Assembly: GCA_040219295.1 (NCBI GenBank)
Contig: JAVJST010000001.1
Location: forward strand, 496,001-560,000
Direction of reading: 5' to 3'
Origin: JAVJST01 sp040219295
GTDB taxonomy: Bacteria > Pseudomonadota > Alphaproteobacteria > Rhodospirillales > Casp-alpha2
Length of the DNA stretch: 64,000 nucleotides
Shown here: piece after piece, positions 8,866 to 16,777 of the stretch
How positions within the stretch are numbered: position 1 is the first letter of the stretch
Layout of the letters: the number at the start of each line of letters is the position of its first letter
Made by a program: the position numbers and the translations under genes
The notes under the pieces: generated by a model
What the model was told of the DNA's origin: nothing
The model's database searches: none
Seen by the model: only the letters and a program-made list of their open reading frames with translations

Positions 8866-9849
8866 ATGAGCGATCCCGTTCTCTCGATCCGCAACCTCGT
8901 TGTCGAAATCCCGACCCGCAGCGGCGTGCTGCGGCCGGTTGACGGCATCAGTCTCGATATTGGTTCGCGTGAAATTCTCGGCGTCGTCGGCGAAAGCGGA
9001 GCCGGAAAGTCGATGTGCGGTTCAGCCATCAATCGGCTGATTGATCCCCCGGGGCATATCGCTGGCGGTGAAATCTACCTCAACGGCAAGAGGATCGACG
9101 ATCTTGGCGATGAGGAGATACGTCGTTTGCGCGGCCGGCATATCGGCATGGTTTTCCAGGACCCGATTACCAGCCTCAACCCCCTGATGACCGTCGGCGA
9201 CCAGATTACAGAAACCATCCGCACTCACCTCAAAGTCTCGGCGGCCGATGCCCGAGCACGCGCTCTAGACCTGCTCAACGACGTGGGCATTCCGGCTGCA
9301 AGCAGCCGGATAGACAACTACCCCCATCAGTTCTCGGGCGGTATGCGCCAACGCGTCGTCATTGCGCTGGCGCTTGCGGCCGAGCCGGGGCTCATCATCG
9401 CCGACGAGCCCACGACGGCGCTGGATGTGTCCGTGCAGGCACAGATCATGGCGTTGCTTAAGAAGCTGTGTCGTGAAAGAGGCACCGCAGTCATGCTGAT
9501 CACGCACGACATGGGGGTCATCGCCGAAACGACGGACCGGGTGGCGGTTCTGTACGCGGGCCGCCTGATCGAGATCGGGACGACGGTCGACGTACTCAGT
9601 CGACCAGCCCATCCCTACACGCGTGGCCTCATGGCCTCGACGCCGCGGACCACGGGCCGTGCGGACCGGTTGAGCCAGATACCCGGCTCGATGCCGGGCC
9701 TCAGGGCGATTCCGTCAGGTTGTGCCTTCCATCCGCGATGCGACTCGGTGATGCCGGCCTGCCACAAGCACCGGCCTGAACTGACGCCATACGGCGACAG
9801 CGCTGCCGCTTGCCTGCTCTACAGTTCTTCAAGCGAGAACACGCCGTGA
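8866..9849 (+). CDS. Peptide ABC transporter ATP-binding protein, DppD type
   Basis: 327 residues. Walker A is GESGAGKS at about 42-49, followed by a Q-loop FQDPITSLNPLMTVG, the signature FSGGMRQRV, Walker B LIIADEPT, the D-loop ALDVS and the switch histidine in LITHD. The C-terminal oligopeptide-transporter extension with cysteines (CAFHPRCDSVMPAC) is characteristic of DppD/OppD and can carry an iron-sulfur cluster. It starts two bases after the DppC-type stop and ends overlapping the DppF-type start. Confidence 0.94.
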   Translation: MSDPVLSIRNLVVEIPTRSGVLRPVDGISLDIGSREILGVVGESGAGKSMCGSAINRLIDPPGHIAGGEIYLNGKRIDDLGDEEIRRLRGRHIGMVFQDPITSLNPLMTVGDQITETIRTHLKVSAADARARALDLLNDVGIPAASSRIDNYPHQFSGGMRQRVVIALALAAEPGLIIADEPTTALDVSVQAQIMALLKKLCRERGTAVMLITHDMGVIAETTDRVAVLYAGRLIEIGTTVDVLSRPAHPYTRGLMASTPRTTGRADRLSQIPGSMPGLRAIPSGCAFHPRCDSVMPACHKHRPELTPYGDSAAACLLYSSSSENTP

Positions 9850-10850
9850 GTGATGCCCCTTTTATCGAGGCGAAGGACCTGACACGCGTTTTCGACGTCT
9901 CGGCGCCGTGGCTTACCCGCGTCATCGAGCGGCGCAAGCGGGCGCTTCTGACGGCAACGCAGAGCGTCAGTTTCACCATCGAGCGGGGTAAGACCTTCGC
10001 ACTGGTCGGTGAGAGCGGATCGGGAAAATCGACAATTGGCCGGATGACGGTCGGACTTATCAAGCCGACCGCCGGCAGTGTGAAGATCGACGGCGTCGAT
10101 CTGTTTGGCACCAGCGACGATGACGAGAAACGCTCGCTGCGACGCAGGATCCAGATGATCTTTCAAAGCCCCTACGCCAGCCTCAACGCGCGTTGGCGCG
10201 TCGCCTCGATCCTTGCCGAACCGATCCATGCCTTCAAACTGTTAAGTGGTGCTGCAGTCGACAAACGCGTCGATGAGCTGCTTGAGCAAGTTGGTCTGTC
10301 GTCAGCGGACGGGCGAAAGTTCCCTCACGAGTTTTCCGGCGGGCAACGCCAACGTGTCGCGATCGCGCGCGCTCTGGCCTCCAACCCGGACTTCATTGTC
10401 TGCGATGAACCGACGTCCGCTCTCGACGTTTCCGTTCAGAGTCAGGTCCTCAACCTGCTCAAGGATCTGCAGAGCGAGCTCGGGCTAACATACCTGTTCA
10501 TCAGTCACGACCTGTCGGTGGTGCGATACATGGCCGACGAGGTCGGCGTTCTCTACCTGGGTCGATTGCTGGAAACCGCGCCGAATGCGACGCTATTCTC
10601 GAATCCGCGCCATCCCTACACCCGAATGCTGATGAACGCGGCCCCGCGGACGGATGCGTTCGGTAGAACGGCGTCCGCCGTGAAGGGTGAGATTCCCGAT
10701 CCGATTTCCCCGCCGTCCGGATGCCCCTACCACCCGCGGTGCGAAATTGCGGAAACTCGATGCAGCGTGGACATCCCCGAACCCCGTGTCGTCGCGGGTT
10801 CCAAGGTCGCCTGCCACCTGGCCGAACATCCCGGTTTCGTGACGGGATAA
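9846..10850 (+). CDS. Peptide ABC transporter ATP-binding protein, DppF type
   Basis: 334 residues from a GTG start overlapping the previous stop (GTGA). Walker A is GESGSGKST at about 55-63, then FQSPYASLN, FSGGQRQRVAIARALA, IVCDEPTSALDVS and FISHD. The C-terminal CPYHPRCEIAETRC carries the Cys cluster of the family. An alternative upstream in-frame start near 9810 lies inside the DppD-type gene. It is the last gene of the operon and forms the ATPase heterodimer with the DppD-type protein. No terminator is evident in the 45 bases before the convergent DUF192 gene. Confidence 0.93.
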   Translation: MSDAPFIEAKDLTRVFDVSAPWLTRVIERRKRALLTATQSVSFTIERGKTFALVGESGSGKSTIGRMTVGLIKPTAGSVKIDGVDLFGTSDDDEKRSLRRRIQMIFQSPYASLNARWRVASILAEPIHAFKLLSGAAVDKRVDELLEQVGLSSADGRKFPHEFSGGQRQRVAIARALASNPDFIVCDEPTSALDVSVQSQVLNLLKDLQSELGLTYLFISHDLSVVRYMADEVGVLYLGRLLETAPNATLFSNPRHPYTRMLMNAAPRTDAFGRTASAVKGEIPDPISPPSGCPYHPRCEIAETRCSVDIPEPRVVAGSKVACHLAEHPGFVTG

Positions 10851-10895
10851 CGCTCAATCGGTGAACAATCCGCGCGCCCAGTCAGGCAACGAGCT

Positions 10896-11363
10896 TCAAT
10901 CCCCGAATATTCTATGGCGGACCCGGTCGCCGGATCGGATGCCGAAACGTTCCGACGCGCCGCCGCGAAGCTCAAGCACTGCCCGCACGGGACCCGGCGA
11001 CGCCCGCATGGTCTCGTCGAACGGTTGAACATCGGCGGCAATACCGTCGATGACCCCATCGGCGCCGATGAACAGCATGTCGAGCGCCAATGGCGTGTTC
11101 TTCATCCAGAAGGTGACCGGTCGTTCCACGCGGAAATCGAACAACATGCCGTGCCGCCACTCGAGGCTTTCGCGAAACATCAGACCGCGTTGCCGGGTCT
11201 CCGGCGTATCGGCGACTTCGGCCGTCAGGACGACACGGCCGTTTTGCGTTTCAACGACCAGCTCCTCGACCGGGAGCGTCGCTCCGACGCCACGAACCGC
11301 CAGTCCCGCGAACAGGACGACGAGAACGGCAACGGCCGGCAGAAATGCGGTTCGATTGAACAT
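10896..11363 (-). CDS. DUF192 family exported protein
   Basis: 155 residues with an N-terminal membrane or signal segment (FLPAVAVLVVLFAGLAV). The rest is a DUF192 domain: EVADTPETRQRGLMFRESL, GMLFDF, FWMKNTPLALDMLFI and a C-terminal VLELRGG. The family adopts a small beta-barrel-like fold; its biochemical role is not established. In alphaproteobacteria it is usually exported and often sits near cold-shock genes, but here it lies between the peptide operon and a TPP riboswitch on the other strand. Confidence 0.88.
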   Translation of the reverse strand: MFNRTAFLPAVAVLVVLFAGLAVRGVGATLPVEELVVETQNGRVVLTAEVADTPETRQRGLMFRESLEWRHGMLFDFRVERPVTFWMKNTPLALDMLFIGADGVIDGIAADVQPFDETMRASPGPVRAVLELRGGASERFGIRSGDRVRHRIFGD

Positions 11364-11410
11364 CGGCCGAGATTTTCATGCCCTGGCGCGGTTGTAAATC
11401 GACCGGCGAA

Positions 11411-11521
11411 GCGTCATAGTCCCGTCACCTTCTTGCGGGGGGAGCCGTATCGCGGCTGAGAGGTCCTGGACTTAAGGACGACCCCTGGAACCTGATCCGG
11501 TTCGTGCCGGCGTAGGGACGC
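11411..11521 (+). promoter_or_regulatory. TPP riboswitch (THI element)
   Basis: The conserved core is present in order: GGGGGGAGC, CGGCTGAGAGG, a variable arm, GACCCCTGGAACCTGATCC, GGTTCGTGCCGG and CGTAGGGACGC. GCGTC near 11411 can pair with GACGC at 11517-11521 to close the outer helix. The thiZ ATG follows only four bases after the element, and the only purine-rich ribosome site (GGGA at 11514-11517) is inside the closing helix. Thiamine pyrophosphate binding is therefore likely to block translation directly. It controls thiZXY. Confidence 0.95.
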
Positions 11522-11525
11522 AGCC

Positions 11526-12341
11526 ATGAAGATACAACCCGTCCGTTCCCCCGAATCCCCCTATCGGTCTGCGCCCGGAATCGTGCTTTCCGGTGCCGGC
11601 GTCGTGCTCGATGACGGCACCCGCCTGTTCGACGGGCTTTCGCTGGAGATCGCCGCAGGCAAGACGACCTGTTTGCTGGGCCCGAGCGGCATCGGCAAGA
11701 GTATGCTTTTGCGGCTTGTTCTCGGGCTGCTGAAACCCCGAACGGGCGGCGTTGCCGACCTGTTCGGAACTGTTGCGTTGAGCAACGGCGAACCTGTCGC
11801 GGGTCACGCCGCCTACATGGCGCAACAGGATCTCCTGTTGCCGTGGCTGCGGGTTGCGGACAACGTCACCATCGGGCCCCGCTTACGCGGCGAGAGCGTC
11901 GAACTCGCCAGTGACCGCGCCGCCCGAATACTCGATGCGGTCGGCCTCGGCCGTGTCGGGGACCGTTTTCCCGCCGCTCTGTCGGGTGGAATGCGCCAAC
12001 GTGCGGCGCTGGCGCGCACCATCGCCGAAGACCGCCCGCTGATCCTCATGGACGAGCCGTTCTCCCAGGTCGATGCGATCACCCGGCTGCGGCTTCAGAC
12101 CCTTGCCGCCGACCTGTTCGTCGAACGGACGGTTTTGTTGGTCACGCACGACCCGCTGGAAGCGCTGCGCCTTGGGCACAGGGTCGTCGTCATGGGCGGC
12201 AGACCGGCCACCGTTCGCTCGGTTCACGATCTCGACGATGCGCCGCCCCGCGACCCGACCGGGGATGGTTTGCTGAGGCGTCATGCGGAGCTGCTGCGCG
12301 CACTGGAGGAAGGAAACCGGTGGCAGGAGGATCGCCGATGA
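11526..12341 (+). CDS. thiZ: Thiamine-precursor ABC transporter, ATP-binding subunit
   Basis: 271 residues. Walker A is GPSGIGKS at about 52-59, the Q-loop MAQQDLLLPWLRV, the signature LSGGMRQR at 152-159, Walker B LILMDEP at 172-178 and the switch His in LVTHD. It belongs to the nitrate/sulfonate/taurine-like branch (one ATPase, short C-terminus). Placement directly behind a TPP riboswitch and ahead of a THI5-like binding protein identifies it as the energising subunit for uptake of a thiamine pyrimidine precursor such as HMP or formyl-aminopyrimidine. It overlaps thiX by ATGA. Confidence 0.92.
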   Translation: MKIQPVRSPESPYRSAPGIVLSGAGVVLDDGTRLFDGLSLEIAAGKTTCLLGPSGIGKSMLLRLVLGLLKPRTGGVADLFGTVALSNGEPVAGHAAYMAQQDLLLPWLRVADNVTIGPRLRGESVELASDRAARILDAVGLGRVGDRFPAALSGGMRQRAALARTIAEDRPLILMDEPFSQVDAITRLRLQTLAADLFVERTVLLVTHDPLEALRLGHRVVVMGGRPATVRSVHDLDDAPPRDPTGDGLLRRHAELLRALEEGNRWQEDRR

Positions 12342-13102
12342 ATGGTCTGTTCCGGGGCCTTGTGATCCTTGCCGGGCTCCTGGCGGTCTGGCAGGCGGTC
12401 GTGATCCTGAGCGGGGTACCGACCTTCATCCTGCCGCCGCCGGCGAGTGTTTTTCGGTCGATGGTCGGCAATGCCGGACTGCTGGCCGGTCACGCCGGAA
12501 TCACACTGGCCGAGATTCTGGCGGGACTGGTGCTCGGTACGGGGCTTGGCTGTGCCAGTGCGCTCCTGATGTCGAGACTGCGCCCCGCGCGCCGCTGGCT
12601 GTTGCCGGTCCTTGTCGCGAGCCAGGCCGTACCGGTGTTCGCCCTCGCCCCAATTCTCGTCCTGTGGCTCGGCTACGGCATGGCGTCGAAGGTCGCAATG
12701 GCGACGCTGATCATTTACTTCCCGGTCACTGCGACATTCTATGACGGCCTGCGGCGCACCGAGCCGGGATGGCTCGACATGGCGGCGACCATGAACGCCT
12801 CGCCCTGGGCGACGCTGCGCCACATCCAGATCCCCGCCGCACTGCCCGCGTTCGCTTCCGGTCTCAAGGTTTCGGCCGCCGTTGCGCCAATTGGCGCGGT
12901 CGTCGGCGAATGGGTCGGATCGAGCGCCGGACTCGGCTACTTGATGCTGCACGCCAACGCACAGCTCAAAACCGACCTGATGTTTGCAGGCCTCGTCGTG
13001 CTCGCGGCCATCGGTCTCACCCTCTACTTCACCATCGATGCGCTGAGCCGCCGGCTGCTGCCGTGGCAAAGCGACGACCTGTCCACCAACGGAGAACCCT
13101 GA
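12338..13102 (+). CDS. thiX: Thiamine-precursor ABC transporter, permease subunit
   Basis: 254 residues, about six transmembrane spans. The EAA loop lies around WLDMAATMNASPWATLRHIQIPAALP. The N-terminus (LLAVWQAVVILSG, FILPPPASVF) is typical of the SsuC/TauC/ThiX permease family. ATG 12338 overlaps the thiZ stop, and its own TGA overlaps the ATG of thiY, so the three are translationally coupled. As a single permease gene it would work as a homodimer. Confidence 0.92.
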   Translation: MNGLFRGLVILAGLLAVWQAVVILSGVPTFILPPPASVFRSMVGNAGLLAGHAGITLAEILAGLVLGTGLGCASALLMSRLRPARRWLLPVLVASQAVPVFALAPILVLWLGYGMASKVAMATLIIYFPVTATFYDGLRRTEPGWLDMAATMNASPWATLRHIQIPAALPAFASGLKVSAAVAPIGAVVGEWVGSSAGLGYLMLHANAQLKTDLMFAGLVVLAAIGLTLYFTIDALSRRLLPWQSDDLSTNGEP

Positions 13103-14046
13103 TGATGCTCCTTCTACGCCCACTGTTCGTCGTCCTCCTCCTGAGCCTGACGGCGCTGCCGGCCAGGGCATCGGAAAAGCTCACGGTGCTCCTCGACTGG
13201 TTTGTGAATCCGGATCACGCGCCGCTTGTCGTCGGCCTCGAGGCGGGCCTGTTCGCCGAAGCCGGTCTCGATATCGAACTGATCGCACCGGCGGATCCGA
13301 ACGATCCGCCGAAGCTGGTGGCCGCCGGGAAAGCCCCGCTCGCAGTATCCTATCAGCCGCAGCTACATATCCAGGCGTCGCAGGGGCTGCCGCTGACGCG
13401 GATCGCCACACTCGTCGCCACGCCGCTCAACTCTCTGGTCGTTCTCGACGACGGTCCTGTCAAGGGCATCGCCGACCTCAAGGGCCGCAAGATCGGTTAT
13501 TCCGTCGGCGGCTTCGAGGACGCGTTGCTCGGCGCCATGCTCAATGGCGCCGGTCTATCGCTGTCGGAGGTCGAGTTGATCAACGTGAATTTCTCGCTGT
13601 CGCCGTCGATTCTGTCCGGACAGGTCGACGCCGTTATCGGCGCGTTCCGCAACTTTGAACTCAACCAGATGGACATTGTCGGTCAGCCGGGCCGCGCCTA
13701 CTTCCCCGAGGAGCATGGCGTCCCCGCTTACGACGAACTGATCGTCGTTGCCAACAGCGCTAATCTCGACGATCCGCGATTGCCGCGATTCGTGGATGCC
13801 TTGGAAAAGTCGGTGCAGTTCATGTTGAACCATCCCGAGCAATCGTGGCGCATGTTCATCGCGGCCTACCCGGAGCTCGACGACGAGCTGAATCGTCGGG
13901 CGTGGGCCGATACGCTTCCCCGATTCGCATTGCGTCCCGGTGCGGTCGACCGGGTCCGGTACGAACGGTTCGCGAAGTTTTTGTTGTCCCAGAGTCTGGT
14001 CGACCAAATACCATTAATCGAGAGTTATGCGCGTGATATCCGCTAG
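13102..14046 (+). CDS. thiY: Thiamine-precursor ABC transporter, substrate-binding subunit
   Basis: 314 residues with a Sec signal peptide (LLLRPLFVVLLLSLTALPARA). The mature start KLTVLLDWFVNPDHAPLVVG matches the THI5/NMT1-like binding-protein signature, and GRKIGYSVGGFEDALLG follows. Members bind pyrimidine precursors of thiamine. Two adjacent Met codons (13102 and 13105) can both start; the first overlaps the thiX stop. A longer frame from 12769 is a shadow. With the riboswitch and thiZX this is a complete salvage importer; I did not see thiamine biosynthesis genes beside it. Confidence 0.92.
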   Translation: MMLLLRPLFVVLLLSLTALPARASEKLTVLLDWFVNPDHAPLVVGLEAGLFAEAGLDIELIAPADPNDPPKLVAAGKAPLAVSYQPQLHIQASQGLPLTRIATLVATPLNSLVVLDDGPVKGIADLKGRKIGYSVGGFEDALLGAMLNGAGLSLSEVELINVNFSLSPSILSGQVDAVIGAFRNFELNQMDIVGQPGRAYFPEEHGVPAYDELIVVANSANLDDPRLPRFVDALEKSVQFMLNHPEQSWRMFIAAYPELDDELNRRAWADTLPRFALRPGAVDRVRYERFAKFLLSQSLVDQIPLIESYARDIR

Positions 14047-14238
14047 TTAGCTTGGCACAACCCATGCCAGCCCTCGATAATCGCCGGATAATCTGGGATA
14101 CCAACGTCGTTTTTTACTGGCCTGAGACGACTTGGTCGGTATTCTTCAATCCAAATGAAGGGTCGCGGGACGCGCTCTCGAACAGGCGTAAACCCGGAAC
14201 CCGCTAAGACGGGACAGGACGTACGGGGAGAGGCTGCG

Positions 14239-14730
14239 TTGGCACATCTCATCGGCATGGCCATTTTTCTGGCGGGGCTGTGGCTCGCCCTGTCTGGCTA
14301 TCTGCTGGGCTGGCTGTTGGCGCTCGGTGGCGCATCCGTCGCACTGACGGTCTGGATCGTACATCGCATGGAAGTATCCGATCAGGAGGCCTTCCCGATC
14401 CACCTGAGCCCCCGGATCGTGACCTATTATCCCTGGCTGGCGAAGGAGATCGTGCTATCGAACATCGTCGTCGCCAAGGCAATCATCAGCGGCCGCATCC
14501 AACCCGAAGTTTTTACCGTCGATGCGACGCAGGACAGTGAACTGGGGCACGTCGTCTACGCCAATTCGATTACCCTGACGCCGGGAACAATTACCACCGG
14601 GGTCGAGGACGCCAGGGTCACCGTACACGCCCTGTTGAAGGAGACCGCGGACGGCGTCCGCGGGGGCGAAATGGACCGCCGGATCTCCCACATGACCAAC
14701 TCCCGCAAAAGAAACGGCGCGGCTGCATGA
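14239..14730 (+). CDS. mnhE: Na+/H+ antiporter subunit E (MnhE/MrpE, MbhA-like)
   Basis: 163 residues from a TTG start preceded by GGGGAGAGG at a good distance. An in-frame ATG at 14155 would add 28 poorly hydrophobic residues, and ATG 14260 would cut into the first span. Two N-terminal membrane spans (LIGMAIFLAGLWLALSG and LLGWLLALGGASVALTVW) precede a soluble domain with the family pattern TYYPWLAKEIVLSNIVVAKAIIS and NSITLTPGTIT. It opens a ten-gene Mrp-type operon and overlaps mnhF by ATGA. Confidence 0.9.
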   Translation: MAHLIGMAIFLAGLWLALSGYLLGWLLALGGASVALTVWIVHRMEVSDQEAFPIHLSPRIVTYYPWLAKEIVLSNIVVAKAIISGRIQPEVFTVDATQDSELGHVVYANSITLTPGTITTGVEDARVTVHALLKETADGVRGGEMDRRISHMTNSRKRNGAAA

Positions 14731-15017
14731 TGTTCGCTGTCGCCGCCGCCGCCGTCATCGTCTGCATGGGACTGACGCTCGCCCGGGCCGCCCTCGGACC
14801 GACCGTTTTCGACCGTATTCTGGCGGTCAACACGTTTGGCACCCTGACGGTTATCCTGATCTGCGTCTGGAACTTCCTTGACGGCCGGCCGGAGTTTCTC
14901 GACATCGCACTGGTCTACTCGCTGATCAACTTCATCGGTACGGTTGCGGTAACCCGCTACATTCGCGACTCCCACTTCAGTGATCCCGAAGATCACGATG
15001 GCAAGGGAGACATCTGA
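14727..15017 (+). CDS. mnhF: Na+/H+ antiporter subunit F (MnhF/MrpF)
   Basis: 96 residues with three spans. It shows the family segments GPTVFDRILAVNTFGT, WNFLDGRPEFLDIALVYSLINFIGTVA and a short hydrophilic C-terminus. It overlaps mnhE at its start and shares one base with the next start. In Mrp and Mbh complexes this small subunit lines the sodium-translocating side of the membrane arm. Confidence 0.92.
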   Translation: MMFAVAAAAVIVCMGLTLARAALGPTVFDRILAVNTFGTLTVILICVWNFLDGRPEFLDIALVYSLINFIGTVAVTRYIRDSHFSDPEDHDGKGDI

Positions 15018-15385
15018 TGGGCGCCGCGGAGCAGATTCTCGACGTCTTGAGCTGGGCCTCGATCATCGTTGGTTCGGTGTTCTGTGTCATCGGCGCGATC
15101 GGCGTTGTTCGCATGCCGGATGTCTTTACCCGGATGCACGCGGCCAGCCTGATTGAAACCATGGGCGCCGCCGGGATCCTGCTGGGCCTGGGGATTCAGG
15201 CCGGATTATCACTAGTTTCGCTGAAGCTCTTCATCATCTTCGCGTTTCTGTTCTTCACCAATCCGACAACGACCCATGCGCTCGCCAGAGCGCTCTACCA
15301 TGCTGGCGTGATTCCGGTCACCCGGTTCAACAACGGCGACCAGGCAGCCGATGACAAGAAGGAGGCCGAGCCATCGACCACCTGA
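15017..15385 (+). CDS. mnhG: Na+/H+ antiporter subunit G (MnhG/MrpG)
   Basis: 122 residues. The first span (ASIIVGSVFCVIGAIGVVRMPDVFTRMHAAS) carries the invariant GxxRMPDxxTRMHAxS pattern of MrpG, followed by MGAAGILLGLG and NPTTTHALARA. It begins on the last base of mnhF. The C-terminal tail overlaps the likely start of the next gene, whose ribosome site AAGGAGG lies within the mnhG tail. Confidence 0.92.
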   Translation: MGAAEQILDVLSWASIIVGSVFCVIGAIGVVRMPDVFTRMHAASLIETMGAAGILLGLGIQAGLSLVSLKLFIIFAFLFFTNPTTTHALARALYHAGVIPVTRFNNGDQAADDKKEAEPSTT

Positions 15386-15936
15386 TTATCATTTCGCTGA
15401 TGAGCCTGATGGGCTTCACCGGTCTCGTCATTCTGAGAATTCGCGACCTGTTCGGCGTCGTCATGCTCTCGGGCATCTACAGCCTGCTGGGCGCCATGGT
15501 CTATGTCGTCATGGATGCCGTCGATGTCGCCTTTACCGAAGCCGCCGTCGGCGCAGGCATTTCGACGGTGCTGATGCTGGCCACTCTGGCGTTGACCACG
15601 CGCACGGAACGGGCATCGAAAGGACTTCGCCCAATGCCGCTCATCGTCGTGTTGGCGACGGGCGGAATGCTGTTCTACGCCACCCTGGACATGCCGCACT
15701 ACGGCGATCCGGAAGCGCCGATCCATCGCCACGTCGGGCCCCACTACATCGAAAAATCGGCTGAGGAAGTCGGCCCGCCCAACATCGTCACCTCGGTGTT
15801 GGCGAGTTACCGCGGCTACGACACGCTGGGCGAGGTCTTCGTCATCTTCACCGCGGCAATGGGTGTGCTGACCATCATCGGCCGCGTGCCCCGGCGCCAG
15901 CGCGAAGGCAGGAAAGATACCGGAGGGCCGGCATGA
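15373..15936 (+). CDS. Antiporter subunit: MbhD (DUF4040) fused to MbhE, equal to the MrpA C-terminus
   Basis: About 187 residues if it starts at ATC 15373, or 178 from ATG 15400. The N-terminal half (RIRDLFGVVMLSGIYSLLG, DVAFTEAAVGAGISTVLML) is the DUF4040/MbhD domain. The C-terminal half (NIVTSVLASYRGYDTLGEVFVIFTAA) matches MbhE and the end of MrpA. The ATG leaves only about 14 residues before the RDL motif, whereas homologues have over 20. The ATC has AAGGAGG seven bases upstream and gives a full first span (DHLIIISLMSLMGF). The choice of ATC is inference; a sequence error at this codon is the alternative. It overlaps mnhG and, by ATGA, mnhB. Confidence 0.85.
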   Translation: MDHLIIISLMSLMGFTGLVILRIRDLFGVVMLSGIYSLLGAMVYVVMDAVDVAFTEAAVGAGISTVLMLATLALTTRTERASKGLRPMPLIVVLATGGMLFYATLDMPHYGDPEAPIHRHVGPHYIEKSAEEVGPPNIVTSVLASYRGYDTLGEVFVIFTAAMGVLTIIGRVPRRQREGRKDTGGPA

Positions 15937-16352
15937 AGGAGAAACCCGTCCTCCGAGTCGTTTCCAAGATTCTGATCGCGCCGATCATGTTGTTCGCGCT
16001 CTACGTCCAGTTTCACGGCGACTTCGGGCCCGGTGGCGGTTTTCAGGCAGGCGTGATCTTCGCCAGCGCGTTCATCATTTACGCGTTGATTTACGGCGGA
16101 CGGGCTTCGCGCGCAGTGGCCCCGCCGTGGGTCACGCGGCTCTGCCTCGTGATCGGCGTACTGCTCTACGCTGGTACCGGGATCGTCGGCATGCTGCTGG
16201 GCGGCAACTACCTCAACTACTCGGTTCTCGCCGACGACCATCACGCTGGCCAGCATCTCGGCATCATGGTCATCGAGTTTGGCGTCGGCATGACCGTTGC
16301 CGCGGCGATGATCACCATCTTCAATACCTTCGCGCGGTATCGGAACGACTGA
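15933..16352 (+). CDS. mnhB: Na+/H+ antiporter subunit B (MnhB/MrpB, MbhF-like)
   Basis: 139 residues with four spans. The signature FALYVQFHGDFGPGGGFQAGVIFASAFIIYAL is the MrpB core with the His-Gly-Asp/GPGGGFQ loop, followed by NYSVLADDHHAGQHLGIMVIEFGVGMTVAAAM. It overlaps the preceding gene by ATGA and precedes mnhC by 11 bases. Confidence 0.93.
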   Translation: MKEKPVLRVVSKILIAPIMLFALYVQFHGDFGPGGGFQAGVIFASAFIIYALIYGGRASRAVAPPWVTRLCLVIGVLLYAGTGIVGMLLGGNYLNYSVLADDHHAGQHLGIMVIEFGVGMTVAAAMITIFNTFARYRND

Positions 16353-16363
16353 GGGAAACGGGT

Positions 16364-16777
16364 ATGGATGCCTTGACGTTCAGCGACTCCGCGTGGACCG
16401 GCCTATACAATTACTGGGTCGTCATCGTCCTGATGATGATCGGGTTCTACATCGTTATCGCCCAGGAAAACCTGATCAAGAAGATCGTCGGTCTGAACGT
16501 CTTCCAGGTTTCGGTGTTCCTGCTTTACATCTCGATGGCGAACGTCGAGGGCGGCACGGCGCCGATCCTCAACGATGACTATACGCTCTATTCGAACCCG
16601 CTGCCGCACGTGCTGATCCTGACGGCCATCGTCGTCGGCGTCGCCACCACGGCGCTCGGTCTTGCGCTCGTCGTCCGCATCCGGAACGCGTACGACACCA
16701 TCGAGGACGACGAGATAGCGGAAATGGAGAACAGACAGGAAGAAGCCGAACGGGTCGGCGCGGGGAACGCTGGATGA
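16364..16777 (+). CDS. mnhC: Na+/H+ antiporter subunit C (MnhC/MrpC, NuoK-like)
   Basis: 137 residues with three spans of the NuoK/MrpC fold: YNYWVVIVLMMIGFYIVIAQENLIKKIVGLNV, VFQVSVFLLYISMANVEGG and LPHVLILTAIVVGVATTALGLALVVRI. The N-L-I-K-K-I-VGLN segment after the first span is the family signature. Translation from ATG 16364 gives a normal-length protein. The C-terminus is acidic (DDEIAEMENRQEEAE). It overlaps mnhD by ATGA. Confidence 0.93.
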   Translation: MDALTFSDSAWTGLYNYWVVIVLMMIGFYIVIAQENLIKKIVGLNVFQVSVFLLYISMANVEGGTAPILNDDYTLYSNPLPHVLILTAIVVGVATTALGLALVVRIRNAYDTIEDDEIAEMENRQEEAERVGAGNAG

